Origin: Clostridia bacterium
GTDB lineage: Bacteria > Bacillota > Clostridia > Oscillospirales > RGIG577
Direction: 5' to 3'
DNA length: 64,000 nt
Assembly: GCA_017513095.1 (NCBI GenBank)
Contig: JAFWDJ010000011.1
Location: 111,936-175,935, forward strand
The notes under the pieces were generated by a model. It searched no databases and had not been told where the DNA came from. It saw nothing but the letters and a program-made list of their open reading frames with translations. Below, in pieces: positions 51,501-59,703 of this stretch (the stretch's first letter is position 1; each line of letters opens with the position of its first letter). The position numbers and the translations under genes are program-made.

Positions 51501-52811
51501 TCAGATCCCTTTCACAAAAAAGTCAAAAAAACTGCCGCCGTCGTTCTCTATCGGAACGAACGGCACGCCGAGCTTTTCGGAAAGCTCATCAGTCGTAACG
51601 TCGTCAAGCAGCACGTTGGTGCCGCTTCTTAACATATTCTTCGTAAAGAGCACCGCGTCGCCCAGATCCTCGCCGCGAAGCTGGTTTAAAATATCGCAGC
51701 CGCAGATAAGCCCCGACACGGTTATCGTCGTTCCGAAGAATTCGTTGTCTATCTTTTTGACCCTAATATTTAAATTATGCCATCTTTTCAGAAGCTCGTC
51801 AACAAGGCCGCTCATAAAATCGTACGCGTCCGCACCGCAGATGACCGTATAACGTCCCGTTTCGGGCGAAATATCGCCCGATTCGGCAAGCGCCGAGTAA
51901 AACTCCTCGCGAAAAGAGGAAAGCATGCCGACGCCGTTCTCTATCTGGAGAAACTCTTCGTAATGCTGCGCGGGCGGCAATTCCCGTCCTGCCTTTATAT
52001 AGAACTCGTCCGCGGCGAAGAAAAGGCGCGTGCCTAATTTCTCTTTGCATTCATCCGCAAACGCTTCTATTATATCAAGCGTTTCGGACGCGCTTTTTTC
52101 GTCGTAGCCCGTAAGCGGATAAAGCCCGTCCCTGAAGCGCGTAAGCCCCACGGGCACGCACGACACGCTTCGAAGCGAAGGATACAGCGCCGAGAGGTCG
52201 CGCATCGTTCTTTTGAGCGCCTCGCCGTCGTTTACGCCGGGGCAAAGCACGATCTGCGCGTTCATCGGAAGCTCGGCGTCCGCGATGCGCTTCATGTAGC
52301 CCATAACGCGCCCCGCGTTCTTATTACTTAGCATCTTCGCGCGAAGCTCGGGGTCGCTCGTGTGCACCGAAATGTTTATCGGGCTTATCCTCTGATTTAT
52401 TATCCTCGTTATATCGTCGTCGCTTATATTCGTAAGCGTAACGTAATTGCCCGTAAGAAAAGAAAGCCTCGTATCGTCGTCCTTAAAGTAAAGCGTATCC
52501 CTCATGCCGCGCGGAAGCTGGTCTATAAAGCAGAATATGCACTTGTTGTGGCACGAGCGCGGCTTGTCCATAAGATACGTTTCAAATTCGAGCCCGATAT
52601 CGCCGCCGCGGCGATTAACAACGCGGACGCTTCGCACGCGCCCGTCGGTGCCTTCGATATCGAGATGAAGATGACGCTCCGCCGTATAAAAGCGGTAATC
52701 GAGCACGTCTCTTATTTTTCGGCCGTTTACCGCGACAAGCGACTCGCCCGGCATAATGCGCGCGCGCGCCGCCGGAGTGCCCGGGTTTACCTTCGCAATT
52801 TTAAACGACAC
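51501..52811 (-). CDS. DUF512 radical SAM protein with N-terminal PDZ-like domain
   Basis: 436 residues. Residues 1-60 form a PDZ-like domain (VNPGTPAARARIMPGESLVA). The radical SAM motif is CHNKCIFCFIDQLP (Cys-x3-Cys-x2-Cys), near residue 87. The C-terminal DUF512 region includes FLQIENGVGMLSSFREEF. GTG 52811 is chosen with GGAGGG 7 nt upstream; TTG 52826 overlaps that site. The reaction is not known to me. Its constant placement next to der in Firmicutes hints at a ribosome- or RNA-related job, which is inference. Confidence 0.9.
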   Translation of the reverse strand: MSFKIAKVNPGTPAARARIMPGESLVAVNGRKIRDVLDYRFYTAERHLHLDIEGTDGRVRSVRVVNRRGGDIGLEFETYLMDKPRSCHNKCIFCFIDQLPRGMRDTLYFKDDDTRLSFLTGNYVTLTNISDDDITRIINQRISPINISVHTSDPELRAKMLSNKNAGRVMGYMKRIADAELPMNAQIVLCPGVNDGEALKRTMRDLSALYPSLRSVSCVPVGLTRFRDGLYPLTGYDEKSASETLDIIEAFADECKEKLGTRLFFAADEFYIKAGRELPPAQHYEEFLQIENGVGMLSSFREEFYSALAESGDISPETGRYTVICGADAYDFMSGLVDELLKRWHNLNIRVKKIDNEFFGTTITVSGLICGCDILNQLRGEDLGDAVLFTKNMLRSGTNVLLDDVTTDELSEKLGVPFVPIENDGGSFFDFFVKGI

Positions 52812-52830
52812 ACAAAGACCCTCCAATCAG

Positions 52831-52865
52831 AAAAAAAAGAGGAGGAACTTAAGTCCTCCTCATTT
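52831..52865 (-). terminator. Terminator of rpmF
   Basis: GAGGAGGA (52839-52846) pairs with TCCTCCTC (52854-52861), followed on the minus strand by a T8 run. It separates the yceD-rpmF unit from the DUF512-der-plsY-gpsA run. Confidence 0.85.
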
Positions 52866-52870
52866 TTGTT

Positions 52871-53053
52871 TTACGCCTCGGAAGTTTTTAAGATCTGTCT
52901 TCCGTTATAGTATCCGCAATTCGAGCAAGCCTTGTGCGGAGCCTTTATTTCCTGACACTGAGGACATTTTGACATGCCCGGCAAATCGAGCTTCCAGTTT
53001 GCACGCCTTTTATCTCTTCTCGCCTTAGAAACCTTCCTCTTCGGTACTGCCAT
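52871..53053 (-). CDS. rpmF: 50S ribosomal protein L32
   Basis: 60 residues. AVPKRKVSKARRDKRRANWK is the standard start, and the zinc ribbon CPQCQ...CSNCGYY keeps all four cysteines. ATG 53053 with GGGAGGTG is preferred to the 3-codon-longer frame. It follows the YceD-family gene, a widely conserved pair. Confidence 0.96.
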   Translation of the reverse strand: MAVPKRKVSKARRDKRRANWKLDLPGMSKCPQCQEIKAPHKACSNCGYYNGRQILKTSEA

Positions 53054-53091
53054 ACCGAACACCTCCCTTTATAGAAATCATTATTATTTGC

Positions 53092-53604
53092 TTATTTATC
53101 GTTATCCAGAAGCTTTTTAAGCTTTAAAAGCCTCGGATCAACTTCGTTTTTATCGCACGCGCATTCGCCCTCATTTAAATCGGCGCCGCATTTGGGACAA
53201 AGGCCCTTGCAGTCCTCGCGGCAGAGCACCTTCATGGGAAGCTGCATGACCAGAAGACCCGAAACAAGCTCGTCCACATCAAGCCTGTTCGACGAATCTA
53301 TGACCACTGCGTCCGCGTCCAAAAGAAACTCGCCCTCGTCGTCGACCTTTACCATGCTTTCAAAGTCGAACGAGACCGCGCCGCGCACCTCACGAAGACA
53401 TCGCGCGCATTCGGATACATACTCGCACTCGCACTTAAGCGAAAGCGTTACGCAGTCCATTAAGTTCTTAAACTTTACGGAAAACCTTGCGCCCGACGGA
53501 AAGGTCATCGCCATATCCTCCGACAGCGCGCCGACGTCTACGACGCCGCTTTCCTCAAGCGTGCTTTCGGGCTCTTTAAATACTTTCGTAAGATTTATAA
53601 GCAA
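53092..53604 (-). CDS. YceD/DUF177-family protein (23S rRNA accumulation)
   Basis: 170 residues. The family core is visible (CVTLSLKCECEYVSECARCL, then LVMQLPMKVLCREDCKGLCP) and the C-terminus has the zinc-like CPKCGADLNEGECAC. YceD proteins support 23S rRNA accumulation and are coupled to rpmF. The start is TTG 53604 with GGGAG 9 nt upstream; no earlier ATG fits. Confidence 0.88.
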   Translation of the reverse strand: MLINLTKVFKEPESTLEESGVVDVGALSEDMAMTFPSGARFSVKFKNLMDCVTLSLKCECEYVSECARCLREVRGAVSFDFESMVKVDDEGEFLLDADAVVIDSSNRLDVDELVSGLLVMQLPMKVLCREDCKGLCPKCGADLNEGECACDKNEVDPRLLKLKKLLDNDK

Positions 53605-53864
53605 GTGCGTTCACTCCCGATTTTAGGGTGACAAAATGTCACGCATGATATTATACTATCAAAGATTGCGCTTGTCAATGAAAAATACGCCAAAACTTTG
53701 TATTTTATTTGCGCCGGAAAGGTAAAACATAACAATAAAAATCAATTTCAAAAACTGTATAAAGAATACGCCCCTCGTTTTTCGCTATTTGTTTAATATG
53801 CGTATTGCCTGCCGCAGCACAACTGTATTAAAATGGTATCATAATATTATAATAATGCTTATGG

Positions 53865-53879
53865 TATGATTATATCATA
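53865..53879. promoter_or_regulatory. 15-bp palindrome upstream of the third OYE gene
   Basis: TATGAT-TAT-ATCATA, 26 bp before ATG 53906 and just downstream of a TATAAT-like stretch near 53848. It is a plausible operator in the AT-rich 300-bp gap 53605-53905, which otherwise shows no gene. Confidence 0.4.
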
Positions 53880-53905
53880 TCGGCTCATACTTTTGGGAGG
53901 TTTTT

Positions 53906-55852
53906 ATGAAGTATCCGCATATTTTTCAGAAAGGCAAAATAGGAAACGTCACGATAAAGAACCGCGTTGCGATAACGGCGATGGGCATGCCCGAGTCGAA
54001 CGGCGACGGCACGATAACGCGCGAGTATATCGATTACGTCACCGCGCGCGCAAAGGGCGGCGTGGGTCTCTTTATCACCGGCGTTATAAAGATAGACGAC
54101 GAATACGGACGCGGCGACCCGTTCCACATTTCCGCCGACGATGACAAGCATATACTGTCGTGGCGCCGTCTTGCCGACAGCGTTCACAAGTACGACACGA
54201 AGATATTTGCCCAGCTTTGGCATCCGGGACGTCAGACGCGCTCCAAGATGATAGGCGGCAGACAGGTAGTGTCCTCCGGCAACGTGCCCGACAAGATTTT
54301 CACCGATATCCCGCGCCCGCTCACCGTTGAGGAAATACATGCGCTCGTTAAAAAGTTCGCCTCCGCCGCAGGCCGCGTACAGCGCGCGGGCGTCGACGGC
54401 GTGGAGCTTCACGCCGCGCATTCGTACCTTCTTCATCAGTTCATCTCGCCCTCGATAAACAACCGCACCGACGAATACGGCGGCAGTTTTGAGAACCGTA
54501 TGCGCATAATAAAGGAGATCGTCGACGCGATACGCAAAAAGTGCGGCCCGCACTTCCCCGTCTCCGTGCGCATAAGCGCAACGGAAAACGTAAGCTACGG
54601 CTACGAGCTCGACTACGGCATAAAAGTTGCGGAATATCTCGATAAAGTCTGCCGCGTCGACCTTATAAACGTAAGCAACGGCGTTGCCGAGTCGAGCCAG
54701 ACGATACAGGAGCCGCCCACGTTCCCGCAGGGCTGGAAGATAGACAACGGCCGTCAGATAAAGAAGCACGTAAGCGTTCCGGTATTGGCAACGAGCCAGA
54801 TCCGCCAGCCCGCGTATGCCGAGGAGCTTTTAGCCGAGGGCGCCGTGGACTTCGTAGGCATTTCGCGCGGCCATCTCGCAGACCCCGAGTGGTGCAATAA
54901 GGCAAAACGCGGCGAGGAGCTTGCCATTCGCCCCTGCATCTCGTGCCTCTACTGCTTCACGGGCGCGATGAACGGTCTCGGCGTGCGCTGTGCCGTAAAT
55001 CCCGTGACTATGCGCGAAAGCGAGCTTTCGCGCCCCGAAAAGACGGGCGCGGGCAGAGTCGTCGCGATTATCGGCGGCGGCCCCGCAGGCCTTGAGGCCG
55101 CGCGCGTGCTTTCCGAAAGAGAATTCAAGGTCGTGCTCTTTGAAAAGAGCGGCAAGTTAGGCGGCGCTTTAAATCTTGCGAACAAGCCGCTTCACAAGGA
55201 GCGCATCGACTGGCTCATAGACAACATGACGTATCAGGTAAAGAAGGCGGGCGTCGATATAAGACTTAACACCGCGCCCACCATAGGCGACTTAAAGGCG
55301 CTCGACCCCTATGCCGTGTTCGTGACCACGGGCTGCAAGCCGCTCTTTATCCCCTTCCCCGGCTTCGACAAGCCGCACGTTCATTCTGTAGTTGATTATC
55401 TCAACGGCAGCGTTGACTTTGAAAACAAGAAGATCGCCGTTATAGGCGGCGGCACTACGGGCTGCGAGGTTGCGGAGAAGCTTTCGATAGTCGGAAAGAA
55501 CCGCGTGACCGTGGTTGAAATGCGCGAGGACATCGGCCTTGATATGTACCGTCTGCCGCGCCGCGACTTCATGCTGCGCCTCGACGCTCTGAAGGTCGAG
55601 AGAATGCCCGACAGCAAATTAAAGGAGATAACCGACACGGGCATCGTCTGCGAGAACATAAAGACCAGCGAGACTGTAAGCGCCGACTTCGACGCCGTTA
55701 TTTTAGCGCTCGGCTTCGCGCCCGAAAACTCGATAGTCGAAGAGATAGAGCGTGAATTTGACAACGTAAGAGTATTGGGCGACGCCGTAAGGGTGAGAAA
55801 GATCGCCGACGCGATATTCGAGGGATACACGAGAGCGTTCGTGCTCGAGTAA
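53906..55852 (+). CDS. Old yellow enzyme-type NADH:flavin oxidoreductase with FAD domain
   Basis: 648 residues in the BaiCD/FadH/enoate reductase family. The FMN barrel occupies residues 1-340 (GKIGNVTIKNRVAITAMGM, VELHAAHSYLLHQFIS, DEYGGSFENRMRI). The iron-sulfur motif is CISCLYC with a fourth Cys 11 residues on, one residue tighter than CIGCNQGC of the paralogue at 26906. FAD and NAD motifs follow (IIGGGPAGLEAARVL, AVIGGGTTGCEVAEKL). GGGAGG precedes ATG 53906. It is a single-gene unit with its own terminator. Probable role: reduction of an enoate or steroid-like C=C bond; the substrate is unknown. Confidence 0.88.
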   Translation: MKYPHIFQKGKIGNVTIKNRVAITAMGMPESNGDGTITREYIDYVTARAKGGVGLFITGVIKIDDEYGRGDPFHISADDDKHILSWRRLADSVHKYDTKIFAQLWHPGRQTRSKMIGGRQVVSSGNVPDKIFTDIPRPLTVEEIHALVKKFASAAGRVQRAGVDGVELHAAHSYLLHQFISPSINNRTDEYGGSFENRMRIIKEIVDAIRKKCGPHFPVSVRISATENVSYGYELDYGIKVAEYLDKVCRVDLINVSNGVAESSQTIQEPPTFPQGWKIDNGRQIKKHVSVPVLATSQIRQPAYAEELLAEGAVDFVGISRGHLADPEWCNKAKRGEELAIRPCISCLYCFTGAMNGLGVRCAVNPVTMRESELSRPEKTGAGRVVAIIGGGPAGLEAARVLSEREFKVVLFEKSGKLGGALNLANKPLHKERIDWLIDNMTYQVKKAGVDIRLNTAPTIGDLKALDPYAVFVTTGCKPLFIPFPGFDKPHVHSVVDYLNGSVDFENKKIAVIGGGTTGCEVAEKLSIVGKNRVTVVEMREDIGLDMYRLPRRDFMLRLDALKVERMPDSKLKEITDTGIVCENIKTSETVSADFDAVILALGFAPENSIVEEIEREFDNVRVLGDAVRVRKIADAIFEGYTRAFVLE

Positions 55853-55870
55853 ACGTTATAAGTATGTAAA

Positions 55871-55896
55871 ACGGTCCGCTTTGCGGGCCGTTTTTT
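55871..55896 (+). terminator. Terminator of the third OYE gene
   Basis: ACGGTCCGC (55871-55879), TTT loop, GCGGGCCGT (55883-55891), then T6. Confidence 0.88.
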
Positions 55897-55902
55897 CATA
55901 TT

Positions 55903-55992
55903 GAGCGCCGAAAGCTCCGCCGCGTCCGCCTTCGCCGCTTCAAGCGCCCTCATCACCTCGCCGGTGTGATCGTGTATGATTATGTCAGCCAT
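55903..55992 (-). pseudogene. 5' fragment of a phage gp10-like tail/head-tail gene
   Basis: ATG 55992 with AAGGTGGA as ribosome site starts 30 residues (ADIIIHDHTGEVMRALEAAK, then ADAAELSAL) resembling the N-terminus of HK97 gp10-type phage proteins. The frame then runs into the OYE terminator and antisense sequence, so the gene is cut. It follows the phage fragment at 56078-56176 in the order expected for a phage head-tail module. Confidence 0.5.
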
Positions 55993-56017
55993 CGCGTCCA
56001 CCTTTTGGGTATGAAAA

Positions 56018-56037
56018 AACCGCCCCGAAGGACGGTT
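56018..56037 (-). terminator. Hairpin within the prophage relic
   Basis: On the minus strand, AACCGTCC, a TTCG loop and GGGCGGTT run into TTTTTTC. It lies between the two phage fragments. Confidence 0.6.
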
Positions 56038-56077
56038 CATGTTATTCAAATTTCCCCATAATCATTAAGTCCGGCAC

Positions 56078-56176
56078 TCATGTCACCGTGTCCGGCTCAA
56101 AGCCCTTCACCCAAGCCGCAAGCGTGCAGCGGCAGTTCCATATCCCCGCCTTGACCGGCGTATAAATAAAAGGTAT
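56078..56176 (-). pseudogene. 3' fragment of a phage minor head protein gene
   Basis: The minus strand reads IPFIYTPVKAGIWNCRCTLA, then AWVKGFEPDTVT and stop. NCRC followed by a short tail is typical of the C-terminus of SPP1 gp7-like phage head morphogenesis proteins. No upstream part remains; the frame meets the promoter zone of the plus-strand lipoprotein gene. Together with 55903-55992 it marks a small prophage relic. Confidence 0.5.
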
Positions 56177-56212
56177 ACTTTTATAAAACAGCATAAGAAA
56201 GGAAGACGAAGC

Positions 56213-57367
56213 ATGAAAACGCTTTCATCGAGGATAATATGCCTCATAATCGCGTTATGCCTTGCCGTTTCGCTTGCGGCGTGTGAGAAGAGCGAGCCCG
56301 ACGAACAGGCTAAAGATTCGCCCGTGCTTTCGGCCTGCCCCATTATCAAAGACGAAAAATACGGCGGCATATACATCGACATCTCCCCCGAGGAGTTTGA
56401 AAACCTCGGCTTTGAATACGGCGACAGCGTGACCGTCGCGTTCTCAAACGGCTATACGCTTAAGGATATCCCATATTACAACGGCTACTACACGAAGTTT
56501 CACGATCCCCTGCTCGTTGCGTATCCCGGCTCGCAGCACATCCGCGCGACGTTCAACTCCGGCAATACGATGTGGACCGATTCGGGCGTGACCGAAACGG
56601 ATACCGCGGATATTATCGTATTCGAGAAGGGCAAATACTACGCGCTCTGGGACGGCATGAACATAACGTATTCTAACGACCGAAACGATTTTCCAAGCGA
56701 CGAGGTCTTTTGTAATTTCAGATGCGTCGGGACGAGCGGCGTCGCCCCCGGCATGCTTTATCGCTCCGCGTCGCCCTGCAGCAACACATACGGCCGCGCC
56801 GCTTATACCGACAGGCTTATCAAAGGGGTCGGCGTCGGCTTTATCATGGACCTTTCGGACAGCGACGAGAACATCGAGGGCTATATAGCCGACAGCGGCT
56901 TCGACTCGCCGTATTTCCTTTCGCTTTACAAAGACGGCAAGGTCATCGCCCTCTCCATGAATACCGATTACAGCTCCGAGGATTTTGCGAAAAAAACTGC
57001 CGCAGGCTTTGCGGCCATGGCGCATAACGACGGCCCGTATCTCGTTCACTGCGTCGAGGGCAAGGACAGAACGGGATTTGTCTGCCTGCTTTTGGAGGCG
57101 CTCATGGGCGCGTCAAGGGAGGAGCTCACCCGCGATTATATGGTGACTTACGACAATTACTACGGCATAAATCCCGAGTCGGATACCTCCCGATACGAGG
57201 CTAACAAAACGAAGGTCGACGAAATGTTCGAGTACTTAAGCGAAAACTTCGGCGGCGGCTCGGGCGACCTTTCTCTCTGCGCCGAGGAGTATCTTACGTC
57301 GTTCGGCGGCATGAGCGCGGACGATTTGGCGCTGCTGAAAGCCCGCCTTTCCGGCGCGGCCGGATAA
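56213..57367 (+). CDS. Lipoprotein with SAM-hydrolase-C-like domain and tyrosine phosphatase domain
   Basis: 384 residues. A lipoprotein signal ends at the lipobox LAAC (Cys24). Residues about 45-145 (YGGIYIDISPEEFENLGFEY, GDSVTVAFSNGYTLKDIPYY) resemble the beta-barrel C-terminal domain of SAM-hydroxide adenosyltransferases. Residues about 165-370 form a Y_phosphatase3-type tyrosine/inositol phosphatase: LYRSASP near residue 183 and the P-loop HCVEGKDRTG with Cys280 and Arg286. The enzyme would act outside the membrane. AAAGGAAG precedes ATG 56213. It is a single gene with a terminator at 57391-57422. Confidence 0.82.
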   Translation: MKTLSSRIICLIIALCLAVSLAACEKSEPDEQAKDSPVLSACPIIKDEKYGGIYIDISPEEFENLGFEYGDSVTVAFSNGYTLKDIPYYNGYYTKFHDPLLVAYPGSQHIRATFNSGNTMWTDSGVTETDTADIIVFEKGKYYALWDGMNITYSNDRNDFPSDEVFCNFRCVGTSGVAPGMLYRSASPCSNTYGRAAYTDRLIKGVGVGFIMDLSDSDENIEGYIADSGFDSPYFLSLYKDGKVIALSMNTDYSSEDFAKKTAAGFAAMAHNDGPYLVHCVEGKDRTGFVCLLLEALMGASREELTRDYMVTYDNYYGINPESDTSRYEANKTKVDEMFEYLSENFGGGSGDLSLCAEEYLTSFGGMSADDLALLKARLSGAAG

Positions 57368-57390
57368 TCCCCCAAAAAGGCTCATCATAA

Positions 57391-57422
57391 AAAAACACGT
57401 GCCACAAAAGGCGCGTGTTTTT
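57391..57422 (+). terminator. Terminator of the phosphatase lipoprotein gene
   Basis: AAAAACACGTGCC (57391-57403), a 6-nt loop and GGCGCGTGTTTTT (57410-57422); one mismatch in the stem. Confidence 0.8.
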
Positions 57423-57506
57423 GTCATTTTCGGCATTTTTCATGCCGTTTTATATTGAAAATTGCCTCGTTCGGTGATAAAATAAGCCTGAAAGAGAGGG
57501 ATCGTC

Positions 57507-59027
57507 ATGTTTTTTTCATTGGGTGATAAGCTTGATTTTCTTATGAAGCTTACGAATACGAAAAACAGCGCGCTTGCGCGCGCGCTGAGCTTCGACCCGT
57601 CGTACATAAGCCGCATAAGAAGCGGCAAGCGCGGCGTGCCGAAAAATCAGCCGTTCATAGAGCCGGCCTCGGTCTTCTTCGCGAAGAACGTTGTTAGCGT
57701 CTACCAGAAGAAAACGCTTGCGGACGCCATAGGGTATCCGCGCTTTCTTCCCGACTCCCCGGACGACGCGGCGGCGATCATTGCGCAGTGGCTGAGCGAC
57801 ACGGGCGAGCATAAAAGCAGCGGCATAGGCGATTTTCTGTCTGATTTTTCGGATATACGTCCCAGTGCGCCCCGCATGAAGGAATACCGCCCCGTACCCG
57901 TTTCGCAAAACGCGAATACCGATTTTTTCTACGGCAACAGCGGCAAAAGAAAGGGCGTGGAGCGCTTTCTTTCCGCGGTCTGCGCGTCCGGTGAGCCGCA
58001 GACGCTGCTTTTGTTCTCCGACGAGGACATGAGCTGGCTTCTCGAGAACGCCGCATTTACGAAGAAATGGGCGTCTCTGCTTGCCCGCGTCATCTCGCAG
58101 GGCGGCCGGATAAAGATAATCCACACGACGCAGAGAAACATCGGCGAAATGCTTGAGGCGATAAACAAATGGCTGCCCCTCTACTTCTCGGGCGCGATAG
58201 AGCCGTATTACTGTCCCAGGATACGCGACGGCGTATACAGACGCAGTCTTTTTATCGCGCAGGGACACAGCGCGCTCATATCGGACAGCCTTGGCGAAGC
58301 GATGCCCGATAATCTTTCGATACTTATAAACGACCGCGAGGCCGTATCGTCGCTCGAGGGCGAATTTCGCGCCTTCCTTTCGATATGCCGCCCGCTCGTG
58401 AACATCTATACCCCCGAGAGCTTAAAGCCGATGTTCGCCTCGTTTTCGGACTTTCACAAGACGCCCGGCAGCATAATACTTGCGCACAGCGGGCCGTCGT
58501 TTCTCACGCTGCCCGAGAGCGCCGTAAAAAGGCTTTTGCCCGAGGGCAACGGCGCCATGCTTTTAAAGCTTTACAGGACCGCAAAGAGATTCTACACCCA
58601 AAGCCTTAAAAACGGGTACACGATAACGGAGGTAATAAACCTGCCGTCAGTTGAAAAAATAATGTCGGGAAACGCCGAAATGCCGCTGTGCGGGATTATT
58701 TCGGGACAGCCGGCGCGTCTTACGGCGGACGAATACGTCTCGCACCTTGAAGCCATGATAAAGCTTATGCGAAAGGAAAAGAATTACCGCGCCGTGATAT
58801 CTGACGAGGTCGCCGAAAACGTAAACATCTGCATAAAGGAATACTTCGGCGTTATACTCTTTCGCACGCATTCGCCGTCCGTGGTTTTCAAACTAAACGA
58901 GCCTAATCTTACGTCCTCGTTCGAGGAATACCTAAAGCGCATAGCGCAGACGGCCGAAAGCCGCGAACAGAGCCAAAAAAAGCTCGCGGCTCATCTTAAC
59001 CGCGTTAAGAAAGCCGTGTCACTCTGA
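57507..59027 (+). CDS. HTH protein with large unassigned C-terminal region
   Basis: 506 residues. Residues 8-45 look like an XRE-type helix-turn-helix (FLMKLTNTKNSALARALSFD, then PSYISRIRSGKRG). The remaining 430 residues are not recognised. One stretch (SQGGRIKIIHTTQRNIGEML, residues about 195-215, then RRSLFIAQGHSALISDS) is reminiscent of effector or PLD-like folds, without an HKD motif. There is no membrane segment. GAGAGGGA precedes ATG 57507. Its end overlaps the converging pnuC gene by 9 bp. It may be a ligand- or stress-responsive regulator; the target is unknown. Confidence 0.7.
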   Translation: MFFSLGDKLDFLMKLTNTKNSALARALSFDPSYISRIRSGKRGVPKNQPFIEPASVFFAKNVVSVYQKKTLADAIGYPRFLPDSPDDAAAIIAQWLSDTGEHKSSGIGDFLSDFSDIRPSAPRMKEYRPVPVSQNANTDFFYGNSGKRKGVERFLSAVCASGEPQTLLLFSDEDMSWLLENAAFTKKWASLLARVISQGGRIKIIHTTQRNIGEMLEAINKWLPLYFSGAIEPYYCPRIRDGVYRRSLFIAQGHSALISDSLGEAMPDNLSILINDREAVSSLEGEFRAFLSICRPLVNIYTPESLKPMFASFSDFHKTPGSIILAHSGPSFLTLPESAVKRLLPEGNGAMLLKLYRTAKRFYTQSLKNGYTITEVINLPSVEKIMSGNAEMPLCGIISGQPARLTADEYVSHLEAMIKLMRKEKNYRAVISDEVAENVNICIKEYFGVILFRTHSPSVVFKLNEPNLTSSFEEYLKRIAQTAESREQSQKKLAAHLNRVKKAVSL

Positions 59028-59702
59028 TTTTTTATACTGCCTTCGCCAATTTAAAAAGCCCGTAAGGTTTATCGCCACGAATACGGCGTTCGCGAAGATT
59101 ATCGGAAGCCCCGCGAGGCTTTCCGAGAGTGAAAAGAGCCACATCGCTATAATGCATACGTTGTTGCCCATCCAGAAGAAGAACTGCTCCAGGTTGCGCC
59201 GCGCCGACAGCATAACGGCTATCGCGGAGCAGACAGTTGCCGCCGCTCCCGCAAAGGGGGCGGCATTTCCTATTAACGTAAGCACATAGCCGTAAACGAG
59301 AGTAATGCCCGCGCCCGCGGCGATATATATAAAAAGCCGCTTTACGGGAAGGCGCTCGACTTTAATCCCTAAGTCCTCCGCCTTCTCGGAGCGTCCCCAA
59401 TTTACAAAGCCGTATATCTGCATCGGCACCATATAGAATAAATCAATGAATATTTCGCTGTAAAATCTGTTGTGAAAGGCGGTAATGCAATAGAACACCA
59501 TGCCCGCGCACGAAAAAAGAAACCACGCGCGCGAACGCCTGGAGTTAAATATTACGCCCGTGAGAAATAAAACGGAGGCCGCAAATTCGAGATATCCGCT
59601 GCGGCTTATTATGAGGCTTACGACCGAGAGCACGTAGCCCGATATGTATATGACCGCCTCGTGCGGCCGTATGCTTTTTATTATTCGCTCAAGCTCGTTC
59701 AT
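59019..59702 (-). CDS. pnuC: PnuC-family nicotinamide riboside/mononucleotide transporter
   Basis: 227 residues with about seven transmembrane helices. YMVPMQIYGFVNWGRSEKAE carries the PnuC substrate motif (Y/Q/W-rich), and FFFWMGNNVCIIAMWLF and INLTGFLNWRRQYKKSE are the other family blocks. PnuC carries NAD precursors by facilitated diffusion. ATG 59702 overlaps the cyclase stop in TGATATG and lacks a strong ribosome site, so it is probably translated by coupling. Being third in a cNMP-binding/cyclase operon is unusual. Confidence 0.88.
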   Translation of the reverse strand: MNELERIIKSIRPHEAVIYISGYVLSVVSLIISRSGYLEFAASVLFLTGVIFNSRRSRAWFLFSCAGMVFYCITAFHNRFYSEIFIDLFYMVPMQIYGFVNWGRSEKAEDLGIKVERLPVKRLFIYIAAGAGITLVYGYVLTLIGNAAPFAGAAATVCSAIAVMLSARRNLEQFFFWMGNNVCIIAMWLFSLSESLAGLPIIFANAVFVAINLTGFLNWRRQYKKSE

Positions 59703-59703
59703 A

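Noticed and set aside
55396..56049. A 217-codon gene opposite the OYE
   Set aside because: Only its first 30 codons look like a gene (phage gp10-like). The rest is an antisense reading of the OYE.
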